A stretch of 64,000 nucleotides of DNA, taken from JAEZHK01 sp040768845 (GTDB lineage: Bacteria; Bacillota; Clostridia; Christensenellales; Aristaeellaceae). The stretch lies in assembly GCA_040768845.1 (NCBI GenBank), contig JAXGME010000004.1, forward strand, positions 261,566 to 325,565, read 5' to 3'. How positions within the stretch are numbered: the first letter of the stretch is position 1; every line of letters begins with the position of its first letter. The position numbers and the translations under genes were made by a program. Below the pieces are notes generated by a model. That model made no database searches, had not been told where the DNA came from, and saw only the letters and a list, made by a program, of their open reading frames with translations. Below are positions 16,306-24,095 of this stretch, one piece after another.

Positions 16306-17442
16306 ATGAAGAGAGTCCTCATGCTGGCCCTGGCGCTGATGCTGGCCCTGGCCCCGGCCGCGATGGCCGCGGCCGAACTGCCCGATCCCACCAGCGTACT
16401 GTCCACCGACGGACAGGTGCTGATGCCGGTTCTGACGGTCAAGGAGTTCCCCGAGCGCCCCGAGGACCCGGCCGCGCTGCCCGAGGACGACGCGGGCCGC
16501 TACTATGACATGGAGTACGCCGGCTGGGACGCCGAGTCCAAGGTCAACATCCCCGCTTCGCCCGCCGACGGCCCCGAGGGCAAGAAGGTCATCCTGATCG
16601 TCCACGGCGATCACCCCTGGACCACCGCCTACATCAACGGCGCCAAGAAGGCCTGCGAGTTCTTCGGCATGGAGCTGGAGGCCTGGAGCCCCAACTGGGA
16701 CGTCAACGTGCAGAACCAGCTGATCGACCAGGCCATCAACGCGCGCCCCGACGCCATCGGCCTGATCCCGCTCAACGCCGAGTCCGCCGTGCAGCAGTTC
16801 CGCAAAATCAACGAGGCGGGCATCCCGGTGTTCGGCACCAACACGCTGCCCACCTCCGACGCGATGAAGTACATGATCTCCTGGACCGGCCCGGACGACT
16901 GGGGCCAGATGCGCCTGCTGGCCGACAGGCTGGCCGACGCCATGGGCAACAAGGGCGGCGTGTGCTACATCACCCACAACGCCGGCACCTCGCCCTACTT
17001 CGCCCGCACCTACGGCCCGATCACTCAGTTCAAGAAGATCGCGCCGGACATCAAGACCCTCGACATCCAGACGCCCGGCTTTGACGCCGTGCAGTGCAAG
17101 CAGGTGGTGTCCGACTGGATCACCCGCTTCGGCGACGAGCTGAACGCCATCTTCCTTGCGGACGACTCCGCCCAGGCCATCGGCACCATCGACGCCATCA
17201 AGGAGGCGGGCCGCAGCGACATCCTCGTGGTGGCCGCCGGCAACTCCAAGCAGGGCATGGACCTGGTCAAGAGCGGCGACCTTCTGGCCATCAACTACCA
17301 GACCGCCGAGGGCGACGGCGCCGCCGTGTGCTACTCGATGGCCAAGTGGTTCGCCGGCCAGGAAGTGCCCGCCATCGGATACCTGGCGCAGGACATCATC
17401 ACCAAGGACAACGTGGACGGTTTCTATCCGCCCCAGTGGTAA
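16306..17442 (+). CDS. Sugar-binding protein, periplasmic-binding protein type 1
   Basis: 378-aa exported solute-binding protein of the ribose/galactose class. The signal peptide MKRVLMLALALMLALAPAAM ends with an Ala-rich SPase I site and has no lipobox Cys. After a 70-residue acidic, Pro-rich spacer, the binding domain shows KKVILIVHGDHPWTTAYING, LIDQAINARPDAIGLIPLN, GIPVFGTNTLP and DAIKEAGRSDILVVA, typical of this fold. Start ATG 16306 follows TGGAGGGA. Last transporter gene of the operon; a strong hairpin separates it from the mutarotase gene. The ligand is unknown. The downstream gene hints at L-rhamnose or a similar deoxy or methyl sugar. Confidence 0.9.
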   Translation: MKRVLMLALALMLALAPAAMAAAELPDPTSVLSTDGQVLMPVLTVKEFPERPEDPAALPEDDAGRYYDMEYAGWDAESKVNIPASPADGPEGKKVILIVHGDHPWTTAYINGAKKACEFFGMELEAWSPNWDVNVQNQLIDQAINARPDAIGLIPLNAESAVQQFRKINEAGIPVFGTNTLPTSDAMKYMISWTGPDDWGQMRLLADRLADAMGNKGGVCYITHNAGTSPYFARTYGPITQFKKIAPDIKTLDIQTPGFDAVQCKQVVSDWITRFGDELNAIFLADDSAQAIGTIDAIKEAGRSDILVVAAGNSKQGMDLVKSGDLLAINYQTAEGDGAAVCYSMAKWFAGQEVPAIGYLAQDIITKDNVDGFYPPQW

Positions 17443-17474
17443 GCATAGGCATCTGAATCTCCGGATCGGATGCG

Positions 17475-17506
17475 GCGCGGGAGAGGGCTTCGGCCCTCTT
17501 CCGCGC
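17475..17506 (+). other. Intercistronic hairpin with UUCG loop
   Basis: A 14-bp stem (17475-17488/17493-17506, one G-T pair) closed by a TTCG tetraloop, without a T run. Very stable. Likely protects or processes the upstream mRNA and lowers expression of the mutarotase gene relative to the binding protein. Confidence 0.6.
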
Positions 17507-17545
17507 GCTCCCGGCGGACAAAACCCGCGCATTAAGGAGGACGCT

Positions 17546-17878
17546 ATGGGAAGGGTTCAGCGGTTCGGATCGGTGATCGGCGTGAAGCCGGAAAAGCTGG
17601 AATACTACAAAAAGCTCCACGCGGCGCCGTGGCCCGAGATCAACGCCATGATCAAGGCGTGCAATATCCGGAACTATTCGATCTACTACAAGGACGGGCT
17701 GCTGTTCAGCTACTACGAGTACGTGGGCGACGATTATGAGGCGGACATGGCGAAAATGGCCGCCGACCCCAAGACCCAGGAGTGGTGGGATGAATGCAAG
17801 CCCTGCCAGCAGCCCCTCGAGACCCGCGCCCCCGGCGAGTGGTGGGCGGACATGCCCGAGGTCTACCATCTGGACTGA
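17546..17878 (+). CDS. L-rhamnose mutarotase-like protein
   Basis: 110-aa protein of the rhamnose mutarotase (RhaM, formerly DUF718) family: single alpha/beta ferredoxin-like domain, opening GRVQRFGSVIGVKPEKLEYY, with the conserved His in KLHAAPWPEI, and IRNYSIYYKDGLLFSYYEY. Family members interconvert the anomers of L-rhamnose or related 6-deoxy sugars after import. Start ATG 17546 follows AAGGAGG. As the last gene of the sugar ABC operon it is the best clue to the transported sugar. No rhamnose isomerase or kinase genes are present in the window, so catabolism must be encoded elsewhere or be unconventional. Confidence 0.85.
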   Translation: MGRVQRFGSVIGVKPEKLEYYKKLHAAPWPEINAMIKACNIRNYSIYYKDGLLFSYYEYVGDDYEADMAKMAADPKTQEWWDECKPCQQPLETRAPGEWWADMPEVYHLD

Positions 17879-17886
17879 CGTTCGAA

Positions 17887-19785
17887 TTACTTTTTCTTCG
17901 CCTTTGCCCACTTGCTGCTGTACGCGCGCCTGGGCGGACGGGACGGGCCGGCGGGCGCGGCTTTCCGGCCTTCCCGCGCGCGTTCGGGCGCCTCGGCAGG
18001 GCGCACCAGGCAGTCCTTGCCGTAGCCGATCAGGTCCTCCCGGCCGCAGCGTTTCAGGGCCTCCAGCACAAGCGGGCGGTTTCGGGGCGCCCGGTACTGC
18101 AAAAGCGCGCGCTGCAGTGCCTTTTCGTGGAGCGAACGCGGTACGAAGACGCGTTTCATGGTGCGGGGGTCCAGCCCCGTATAAAACATGCAGGTGCTGA
18201 GGGTGCCGGGGGTTGGGTAGAAGTCCTGCACCTGCTCCGGCTGGTGGCCCGTGTCCCGGAGGTACAGCGCCAGTTCCACCGCGGCGTCAAGGTCGCTGCC
18301 GGGGTGGCTGCTCATCAGGTAGGGCACCAGGTACTGCCTGAGGCCCAGTTGCCGGTTGACGGCTTCGTATTTTTTTACAAAGGCGTCGTACACGTCCCGG
18401 CCGGGCTTGCCCATCAGCGCCAGAACGCCGGGGGAGACGTGCTCGGGCGCCACCTTCAGCTGTCCGCTGACGTGGTGCAGGCAAAGCTCCTTCAGAAAGG
18501 GGCTGTCCCGATCCAGCATCAGGTAATCGTAGCGGAGGCCGGAGCGGATAAACACCTTCTTCACGCCGGGCAGCGCCCGGATCCTGCGCAGGATGGAGAG
18601 GAGCTCCGCGTGGTCCGGAACCAGGCGGCCGCAGGGCTTGGGGTACAGGCATTGGCGGTCCTTGCAGGCCCCCAGCGTGGTCTGCTTTTTGCAGGCGGGG
18701 CGGCGGAAGTTGGCGGTGGGCCCACCCACATCGTGGATATAGCCCTTGAAGCCGGGCATGCGCGTCAGCGCCTCTGCCTCCCGGACGATGGAGTCCGGGC
18801 TGCGGGACTGCACGATCCGCCCCTGATGGAACGTGAGCGCGCAAAAGCTGCACGCGCCAAAACAGCCCCGGGTGGCGGAAATGGAAAAGGCCACTTCCTC
18901 CAGCGCGGGCACGCCGCCCAGCGCGTCGTAATCCGGATGGGCGCGGCGGGTGTATTTCAGCTGGTACGCTTGGTCCAGCTCCTCCCGGCTCAGCGGAAAG
19001 CCGGGGGGCGTCGCGATCAGATAGCGCCCCGTATCCTGCTGCTGGCACAGGGGCTTGCCGCGGTAGGGGTCCTGCTCGTCATACTGGCGCATGAACGCCC
19101 GGGTATAGGCGGCCTTGTCCGAGGCAACCTCGCGGTGGGAGGGGATTTCCTCCACGCCCTCGGGCTTTTCCTTTTGCAGGTAGCAGATGCCGCGCATGTC
19201 AAAAAGCGCCTCCCGGGGCGCGCCGCGCTCCAGCCAGGCGGCGCACTCCAGGATGGATTTTTCGCCCATGCCGTACATTAGAAGGGTGGCGCCGCTGTCC
19301 ACCAGCACGGAATGGCGCACCCTGTCCTCCCAATAGTCGTAGTGGGAAAAGCGCCTCAGCGAGGCTTCCACGCCGCCGATCAGGATGGGCGCGTCGGGAT
19401 ACGCCTGCCGGATCCGGTTGCAGTACACGATGGTCGCCCGGTCCGGGCGGAGCCCCGAGCGCCCGCCGGGGGCGTAGGCGTCTTCGTTCCTTCTCTTTTT
19501 CGCCGCGGTGTAGTGGTTGACCATGCTGTCGATGACCCCCGCCGTCACCAAAAACCCCAGGCGTGGCCGCCCAAAGCGCCGGAAGGCGGCATCGTCCCGG
19601 TAGGGCGGAAGGCACAGCATGGCGACCCGGTACCCGGCGCGCTCCAGCACGCGGCCGATGATGGCGTGACCGAAGGAGGGATGATCCACATAGGCGTCTC
19701 CGCACACATAGACAAAATCCGGCGCGTCCCAGCCCCGGGCGCGCATGTCCTCCGGCGTCACCGGCAGAAAATCATTTCGATTCAT
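17887..19785 (-). CDS. ygiQ: YgiQ-family radical SAM protein
   Basis: 632-aa cytoplasmic radical SAM protein of unknown reaction. The N-terminal UPF0313 region (VYVCGDAYVDHPSFGHAIIG) is followed by the iron-sulfur motif RGCFGACSFCAL (C-x3-C-x2-C, about residue 320) in a TIM-barrel domain. A basic C-terminal tail rich in Arg, Pro and Lys follows. A conserved middle segment carries additional cysteines (CKKQTTLGACKDRQCLYPKPC). Length and layout match YgiQ. It is convergent with the mutarotase gene (8 bp apart) and has a consensus promoter of its own. Confidence 0.92.
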   Translation of the reverse strand: MNRNDFLPVTPEDMRARGWDAPDFVYVCGDAYVDHPSFGHAIIGRVLERAGYRVAMLCLPPYRDDAAFRRFGRPRLGFLVTAGVIDSMVNHYTAAKKRRNEDAYAPGGRSGLRPDRATIVYCNRIRQAYPDAPILIGGVEASLRRFSHYDYWEDRVRHSVLVDSGATLLMYGMGEKSILECAAWLERGAPREALFDMRGICYLQKEKPEGVEEIPSHREVASDKAAYTRAFMRQYDEQDPYRGKPLCQQQDTGRYLIATPPGFPLSREELDQAYQLKYTRRAHPDYDALGGVPALEEVAFSISATRGCFGACSFCALTFHQGRIVQSRSPDSIVREAEALTRMPGFKGYIHDVGGPTANFRRPACKKQTTLGACKDRQCLYPKPCGRLVPDHAELLSILRRIRALPGVKKVFIRSGLRYDYLMLDRDSPFLKELCLHHVSGQLKVAPEHVSPGVLALMGKPGRDVYDAFVKKYEAVNRQLGLRQYLVPYLMSSHPGSDLDAAVELALYLRDTGHQPEQVQDFYPTPGTLSTCMFYTGLDPRTMKRVFVPRSLHEKALQRALLQYRAPRNRPLVLEALKRCGREDLIGYGKDCLVRPAEAPERAREGRKAAPAGPSRPPRRAYSSKWAKAKKK

Positions 19786-19842
19786 GAGACCCTTTCAAAA
19801 GTCATGTGAAAACAAACGGAGCGCGTCGCGCCCCGCTCATTT

Positions 19843-19871
19843 ATTATAGGGGAAGGCGTTCCGGCTGTCAA
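19843..19871 (-). promoter_or_regulatory. Consensus SigA promoter of ygiQ
   Basis: Perfect TTGACA (19871-19866), 17-bp spacer, perfect TATAAT (19848-19843) on the minus strand, 58 bp upstream of the ygiQ start codon. Confidence 0.85.
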
Positions 19872-19935
19872 GGCGCGCGGGGCGGCCGTTTGCGTCAAGG
19901 GATTCTGCGGAATTTCCCGGCTGGGAGCGAAGCGC

Positions 19936-19964
19936 TTGTTTCCTTTACGCGGCTGGTTTATACT
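19936..19964 (+). promoter_or_regulatory. Promoter of the DUF815/ABC-F region
   Basis: TTGTTT (19936-19941), 17-bp spacer, TATACT (19959-19964), 35 bp before the start at 20000. Confidence 0.6.
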
Positions 19965-19999
19965 GGGGAAGGCCGGTTGCGGCGGGAAGGGAACGAAAA

Positions 20000-21184
20000 A
20001 TGAATCGCCTGGACGAACTGAACCTGAAACTGCATTCGCTGGTCGTGTTTCGCGGCCTCATGGAGGATGGCGCGCTGGGCCTGCTGCCGGCGCTTTTGGA
20101 CGGCGCGGGGAAGGACAAAGCCCGGCGCCTGGATGACTACGCGCGCTTTGCCGCGCGCGTTTTTGAGGCGGGCGGCAGCCTGTCCGACTGCGTGCTGGAC
20201 CGCGTGCTGGGGGACGACAATTTCTACGTCCGAAAGCGCGCCCGGGGCGAGGCCGCCGATCCCGCGCTGGAGGCGTGCGTCGAGGGCGAGCTGGCGGTGC
20301 TTGAGGAGGTCGCCGGGCTTTCCGCCCGGGCGGTCCGCGCGCTCGTCGGCTACGAGGGCCGCCTGCCGGAGTGGCGGACGCGGCCGGTCGATCTGGCGGG
20401 GGAGTACCGGCGCATGCTGGAGCGCCTCTTTACGGCGGGCTACGGCCTGTTCGCGCGGCATTCCATGTTCCAGGTGGAGGGCGGCGAACTTTTGCCGGTG
20501 CGGTTCCCCGATCCCATACGCCTCGACGATCTGAAGGGGTACGAGCGGGAGCGCGGGGCCGTCGTAAACAACACGCTGGCGCTCATTGACGGCAGGCCCG
20601 CGGCCAACGCGCTGCTCTATGGGGACGCCGGCACGGGGAAATCCTCCACCGTCAAGGCGATCGTCAACGAGTACGCACCCCGGGGCCTTCGGCTTGTGGA
20701 GGTTCGAAAAAACCGGCTGATGGAGATCCCGAAGGTGCTGGAGGCGCTCAGCGGCAACCCGCTCAGGTTCATCCTGTTTGTGGACGATCTTTCGTTCCAG
20801 AGCGGCGGGGAGGAGGCTGGCGCGCTGAAGGCCATTTTGGAGGGCTCGGCGTGCGCCAGGACGCCCAACGTGGCCATCTACGCCACCAGCAACCGGCGGC
20901 ACATCGTCAGCGAGCGGTTTTCCGACCGGAGCGACGACGACATCCACCGCAACGAAACCATTCAGGAGCAGGTGTCGCTGTCCCAGCGGTTTGGGCTCAG
21001 CGTGTGCTTCATGAAGCCGGACAGGGAGCGATACCTGGAGATCGTACGCGCCCTTGCCCGGGGCCTTCCGGAAACGGAAGGGCTGGACGCCCAGGCGGAG
21101 CGGTATGCCATCGACCGAGGCGGCCGGTCGCCCCGGGTGGCCAGGCAGTTTGTGGACGCGGTCCGCCGCGGCGAACGGATCTGA
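20000..21184 (+). CDS. DUF815-family AAA-type ATPase
   Basis: 394-aa cytoplasmic ATPase. Walker A is YGDAGTGKSSTVKAI (about residue 210) and Walker B is RFILFVDDLSF. The preceding region (RHSMFQVEGGELLPV, DDLKGYERER) and the ATSNRRHIVSERFSDR sensor segment are characteristic of DUF815 proteins. The family's function is not established. Its members resemble AAA+ proteins that act on other proteins or complexes. An N-terminal part of about 170 residues is more variable. It is followed 39 bp later by the ABC-F gene, probably in one transcript. Confidence 0.9.
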   Translation: MNRLDELNLKLHSLVVFRGLMEDGALGLLPALLDGAGKDKARRLDDYARFAARVFEAGGSLSDCVLDRVLGDDNFYVRKRARGEAADPALEACVEGELAVLEEVAGLSARAVRALVGYEGRLPEWRTRPVDLAGEYRRMLERLFTAGYGLFARHSMFQVEGGELLPVRFPDPIRLDDLKGYERERGAVVNNTLALIDGRPAANALLYGDAGTGKSSTVKAIVNEYAPRGLRLVEVRKNRLMEIPKVLEALSGNPLRFILFVDDLSFQSGGEEAGALKAILEGSACARTPNVAIYATSNRRHIVSERFSDRSDDDIHRNETIQEQVSLSQRFGLSVCFMKPDRERYLEIVRALARGLPETEGLDAQAERYAIDRGGRSPRVARQFVDAVRRGERI

Positions 21185-21223
21185 AGCCGCCGGGCGGCGG
21201 AAACCAATTTAAAGGAGAATTCA

Positions 21224-22837
21224 ATGATCAGCGCACAGGGGGTATCCCTTCAATACGGCGGGCGGGAACTGTTCAAGGACGTCAACGTGCAGTTTACCGC
21301 CGGCAACTGCTACGGGCTGATCGGCGCCAACGGCACCGGGAAGTCCACGTTTCTCAAAATCCTCTCCGGGGAGATGGAGCCCACGAAGGGCGAGGTCTTC
21401 ATGAAGCCCGGCGAGCGCCTGGCGGTATTGCGGCAAGACCACTTCGCCTTTGACGAGTACACCGCCCTTGAAACCGTGCTGATGGGGCACAAGCGACTCC
21501 ACGAGGTGATGACCGAGAAGGAAAAGCTGTACGGCAAGAGCGACTTTACCGACGAGGACGGCGTGCGCCTGGCGGAGCTGGAGGGTGAGTTTGCGGAAAT
21601 GGACGGCTGGAACGCTGAGGCGGGCGCCGAAACGCTGCTCAACGGCCTGGGCGTCAAAGGGGAATACCATCGCGCGATGATGCGCGAGCTGGACGGCCCC
21701 CGCAAGGTGAAGGTGCTGCTGGCGCAGGCGCTGTTCGCCGCGCCGGACATCCTGCTGATGGACGAGCCCACCAACAACCTGGACATCCACGCCATCCGCT
21801 GGCTGGAGAATTTCCTGCTGGACTTTCCCAATACCGTGGTGGTGGTGTCCCACGACCGGCACTTTCTCAACCACGTGTGCACCCACATCGTGGACATCGA
21901 CTATGGCAAGATTCAGATGTACGTGGGCAACTACGACTTCTGGTACGAATACACCCAACTGGCCGCGCGCCAGGCGCGGGACCAGCGCCGGCGCAACGAG
22001 GAGAAGGCCAGGGAGTTGGAGGAATTCATCCGCAGGTTCAGCGCCAATGCCTCCAAGTCGCGCCAGGCCACATCCCGCAAAAAGCTGCTGGACAACCTGC
22101 AGATGGAGAATTTTATGCCCTCCTCCCGCCGCTACCCCTTCATCCACTTCGACCAGGCGCGGCAGGTGGGCAACGACGTGCTCTCGGTCAACGGCATTTC
22201 AAAGACCGTGGGCGGGCGCAAGGTGCTTTGCGACGTCAGCTTCATCGTGCGCCCGGGTGACAAGATCGCCTTTGTCGGTCGGGACGAGCTGGCGCGCACC
22301 ACGCTGTTTCAGATCCTGATGGGGGAGATCGAGCCGGACGAGGGGGATTTCACCTGGGGCGTCACCACGTCCAGGGCTTATTTCCCCGCCGACAGCGCGG
22401 CGTATTTTGACGGCGTGGATCTGTCGCTGATCGACTGGCTCCGGCAGTACTCGGAAGACAAGCACGAGGTCACCGTGCGCGGCTGGCTGGGGCGGGTGCT
22501 GTTTTCCGGCGAGGAGGCGCTGAAGAAGGCGCGCGTGCTCTCCGGCGGCGAGCGGGTGCGGTGCATGCTGGCCCGGATGATGCTCTCCGGCGCCAACGTG
22601 CTGATGCTGGACGAGCCCACCAACCACCTGGACCTCGAGGCCATCACCGCCCTCAACGAGGGCATGGCGGACTTCAAGGGCACGATGCTCTTTGCATCGC
22701 GGGACCATCAGGTGATGCAGACGGTGGCCAACCGAGTGATCGAGATTCTGCCGGACGCCCTCGTGGACCGGCGGGAGAGCTATGACGAGTACATCGAATA
22801 TCTGGAGCAGAACGCGCCGGAGCGGCTGGGTACCTGA
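21224..22837 (+). CDS. ABC-F family ATPase, YkpA/YbiT-like
   Basis: 537-aa soluble protein with two ABC domains joined by a linker and no membrane part, so a ribosome-associated factor rather than a transporter. Domain 1 has Walker A GANGTGKST and Walker B LLMDEPTNNLD, but its signature is degenerate (LDGPRKVK). The linker contains RFSANASKSRQATSRKK. Domain 2 has a degenerate Walker A (GRDELARTT) yet a proper LSGGERVRC signature and LMLDEPTNHLD. This mixture is characteristic of the YkpA-like subgroup, so it is not damage. Start ATG 21224 follows AAAGGAG. Possible roles are translation rescue or antibiotic protection. Confidence 0.92.
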   Translation: MISAQGVSLQYGGRELFKDVNVQFTAGNCYGLIGANGTGKSTFLKILSGEMEPTKGEVFMKPGERLAVLRQDHFAFDEYTALETVLMGHKRLHEVMTEKEKLYGKSDFTDEDGVRLAELEGEFAEMDGWNAEAGAETLLNGLGVKGEYHRAMMRELDGPRKVKVLLAQALFAAPDILLMDEPTNNLDIHAIRWLENFLLDFPNTVVVVSHDRHFLNHVCTHIVDIDYGKIQMYVGNYDFWYEYTQLAARQARDQRRRNEEKARELEEFIRRFSANASKSRQATSRKKLLDNLQMENFMPSSRRYPFIHFDQARQVGNDVLSVNGISKTVGGRKVLCDVSFIVRPGDKIAFVGRDELARTTLFQILMGEIEPDEGDFTWGVTTSRAYFPADSAAYFDGVDLSLIDWLRQYSEDKHEVTVRGWLGRVLFSGEEALKKARVLSGGERVRCMLARMMLSGANVLMLDEPTNHLDLEAITALNEGMADFKGTMLFASRDHQVMQTVANRVIEILPDALVDRRESYDEYIEYLEQNAPERLGT

Positions 22838-22871
22838 TCCGGACCGCATAAGCACCTTGGAGGGGATGGAC

Positions 22872-23633
22872 ATGGAGGGCGGCGAAAACCTGGGCCAGGT
22901 GGCGCGGGTGGCGCGGCTGGCGGGGCAGATGTTGCTGTCCAACGGCGGTGAAACCTACCGCGCGGAGGAAACCGTGCGCCACATTGGCCGCGCGTTTGGC
23001 TACGAATCGGAGGTCATCGCGTTTCCCACGGGGCTGATGCTGTTTGTGGGCGGCGAAAAGTCGCTGATCGGGCGGGTGAACCGGCGCCAAGTGGATTTTT
23101 CCGTGATCGACCGCGTCAACGCGATCTCCCGGGAACTGGCCACCGGCGCGCGTTCGCTGGACGACGCGGAGCGGGAGCTCAGCGCCCTTTCCGCCCGGCC
23201 GCCGATGGGCTGGCTGCGCCAGAGCCTGATTGCGGCGGGCTCATCGTCCATGTTCGCGCTGATGTTCAGCGGGTCGTACTTTGATCTGGCGGCCGCGGGG
23301 ATCTGCGCGTTCCTCGCGCAGGCGGTGACGGGACGGCTGAACGACGAGGCGGGGCTGCCGCTCGTCAGCCTGGTCGGCGGCTTTGCGACGGCGCTGATGG
23401 CGCTGATCCTCACGGCGGCGTTTCGCCTGGGCGACGTGGACCGGATCATCATCTCCGCGATGATGCCGCTCTTGCCGGGGCTCGCCATGACCAACGCCAT
23501 CCGCGACGCCATGCGGGGCGACCTGGTGTCGGGCATGGCCCGCGCCGGCGAGGCGCTGATCCGCGCCGTGGTGCTGGCGGCGGGCGCGGGCCTCTCCATT
23601 TCCGCGTGGATGCTGATGGGAGGCGGCGCATGA
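22872..23633 (+). CDS. ThrE-family threonine/serine exporter, N-terminal subunit
   Basis: 253-aa protein corresponding to the larger half of the split ThrE exporter. An N-terminal cytoplasmic domain (QMLLSNGGETYRAEETV, about residues 15-35, then FPTGLMLF) is followed by about five TM helices, including GLAMTNAIRDAMRGDLVSG in the conserved loop. It exports small amino acids such as threonine or serine by antiport. GGAGG at 22859-22863 fits ATG 22872 (8 bp); ATG 22866 is too close. The stop overlaps the start of the second half (ATGA), so both subunits are made together. Confidence 0.9.
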   Translation: MEGGENLGQVARVARLAGQMLLSNGGETYRAEETVRHIGRAFGYESEVIAFPTGLMLFVGGEKSLIGRVNRRQVDFSVIDRVNAISRELATGARSLDDAERELSALSARPPMGWLRQSLIAAGSSSMFALMFSGSYFDLAAAGICAFLAQAVTGRLNDEAGLPLVSLVGGFATALMALILTAAFRLGDVDRIIISAMMPLLPGLAMTNAIRDAMRGDLVSGMARAGEALIRAVVLAAGAGLSISAWMLMGGGA

Positions 23634-24085
23634 TGTCCGTCGCGCTGCAGATCGTCGGGTGCTTCGCGGCGGCGGCGATGTTTGCGCTCTTGTTTCGCAC
23701 CCCCGCCCGGCTGATCGTGCCGGCATCCCTTTCGGCGGTGGCCGGGTACGCGCTGAGCCTGTGGGCCGGCGCGCGCATCGGCGCGGAATGGGCGGGGATA
23801 TTTTTCGGTTCCGTGCTGTCCGCGCTGATCGGCGAATGGCTGGCGCGACGGCTGCGGGCGCCCGCCACGATTTTTTTGACCGTCGCGGTGATCCCGATGG
23901 TGCCCGGCGCAGGGCTTTACAACACCATGCTGGCGCTGGTGCAGAACCGCTACGCCGACGCCGCGGCAGCCGGGTCCAACACGATGCTCTCCGCCGGTGC
24001 CATCGCGCTGGGCCTGTCCATTGCGGCGTCTGCGGCCTATGCCCTGCGCCGGAAGGCCACGCCCCACGAGCCGCCGCACGGGTGA
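23630..24085 (+). CDS. ThrE-family exporter, small membrane subunit (DUF3815-like)
   Basis: 151-aa membrane protein with four or five TM helices, the smaller half of the split threonine/serine exporter. The signature VIPMVPGAGLYNTMLALV near residue 85 mirrors the PLLPG...N-A-x-R motif of the larger half, as expected for two related halves. ATG 23630 overlaps the upstream TGA. It ends 10 bp before the convergent cellobiose phosphorylase gene. Confidence 0.88.
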   Translation: MMSVALQIVGCFAAAAMFALLFRTPARLIVPASLSAVAGYALSLWAGARIGAEWAGIFFGSVLSALIGEWLARRLRAPATIFLTVAVIPMVPGAGLYNTMLALVQNRYADAAAAGSNTMLSAGAIALGLSIAASAAYALRRKATPHEPPHG

Positions 24086-24095
24086 TTTTTCCTGT

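Noticed and set aside
21224..22837. Degenerate Walker A in the second ABC domain and degenerate first signature of the ABC-F protein
   Set aside because: This combination is normal for the YkpA-like subgroup, so it is not evidence of a broken gene.
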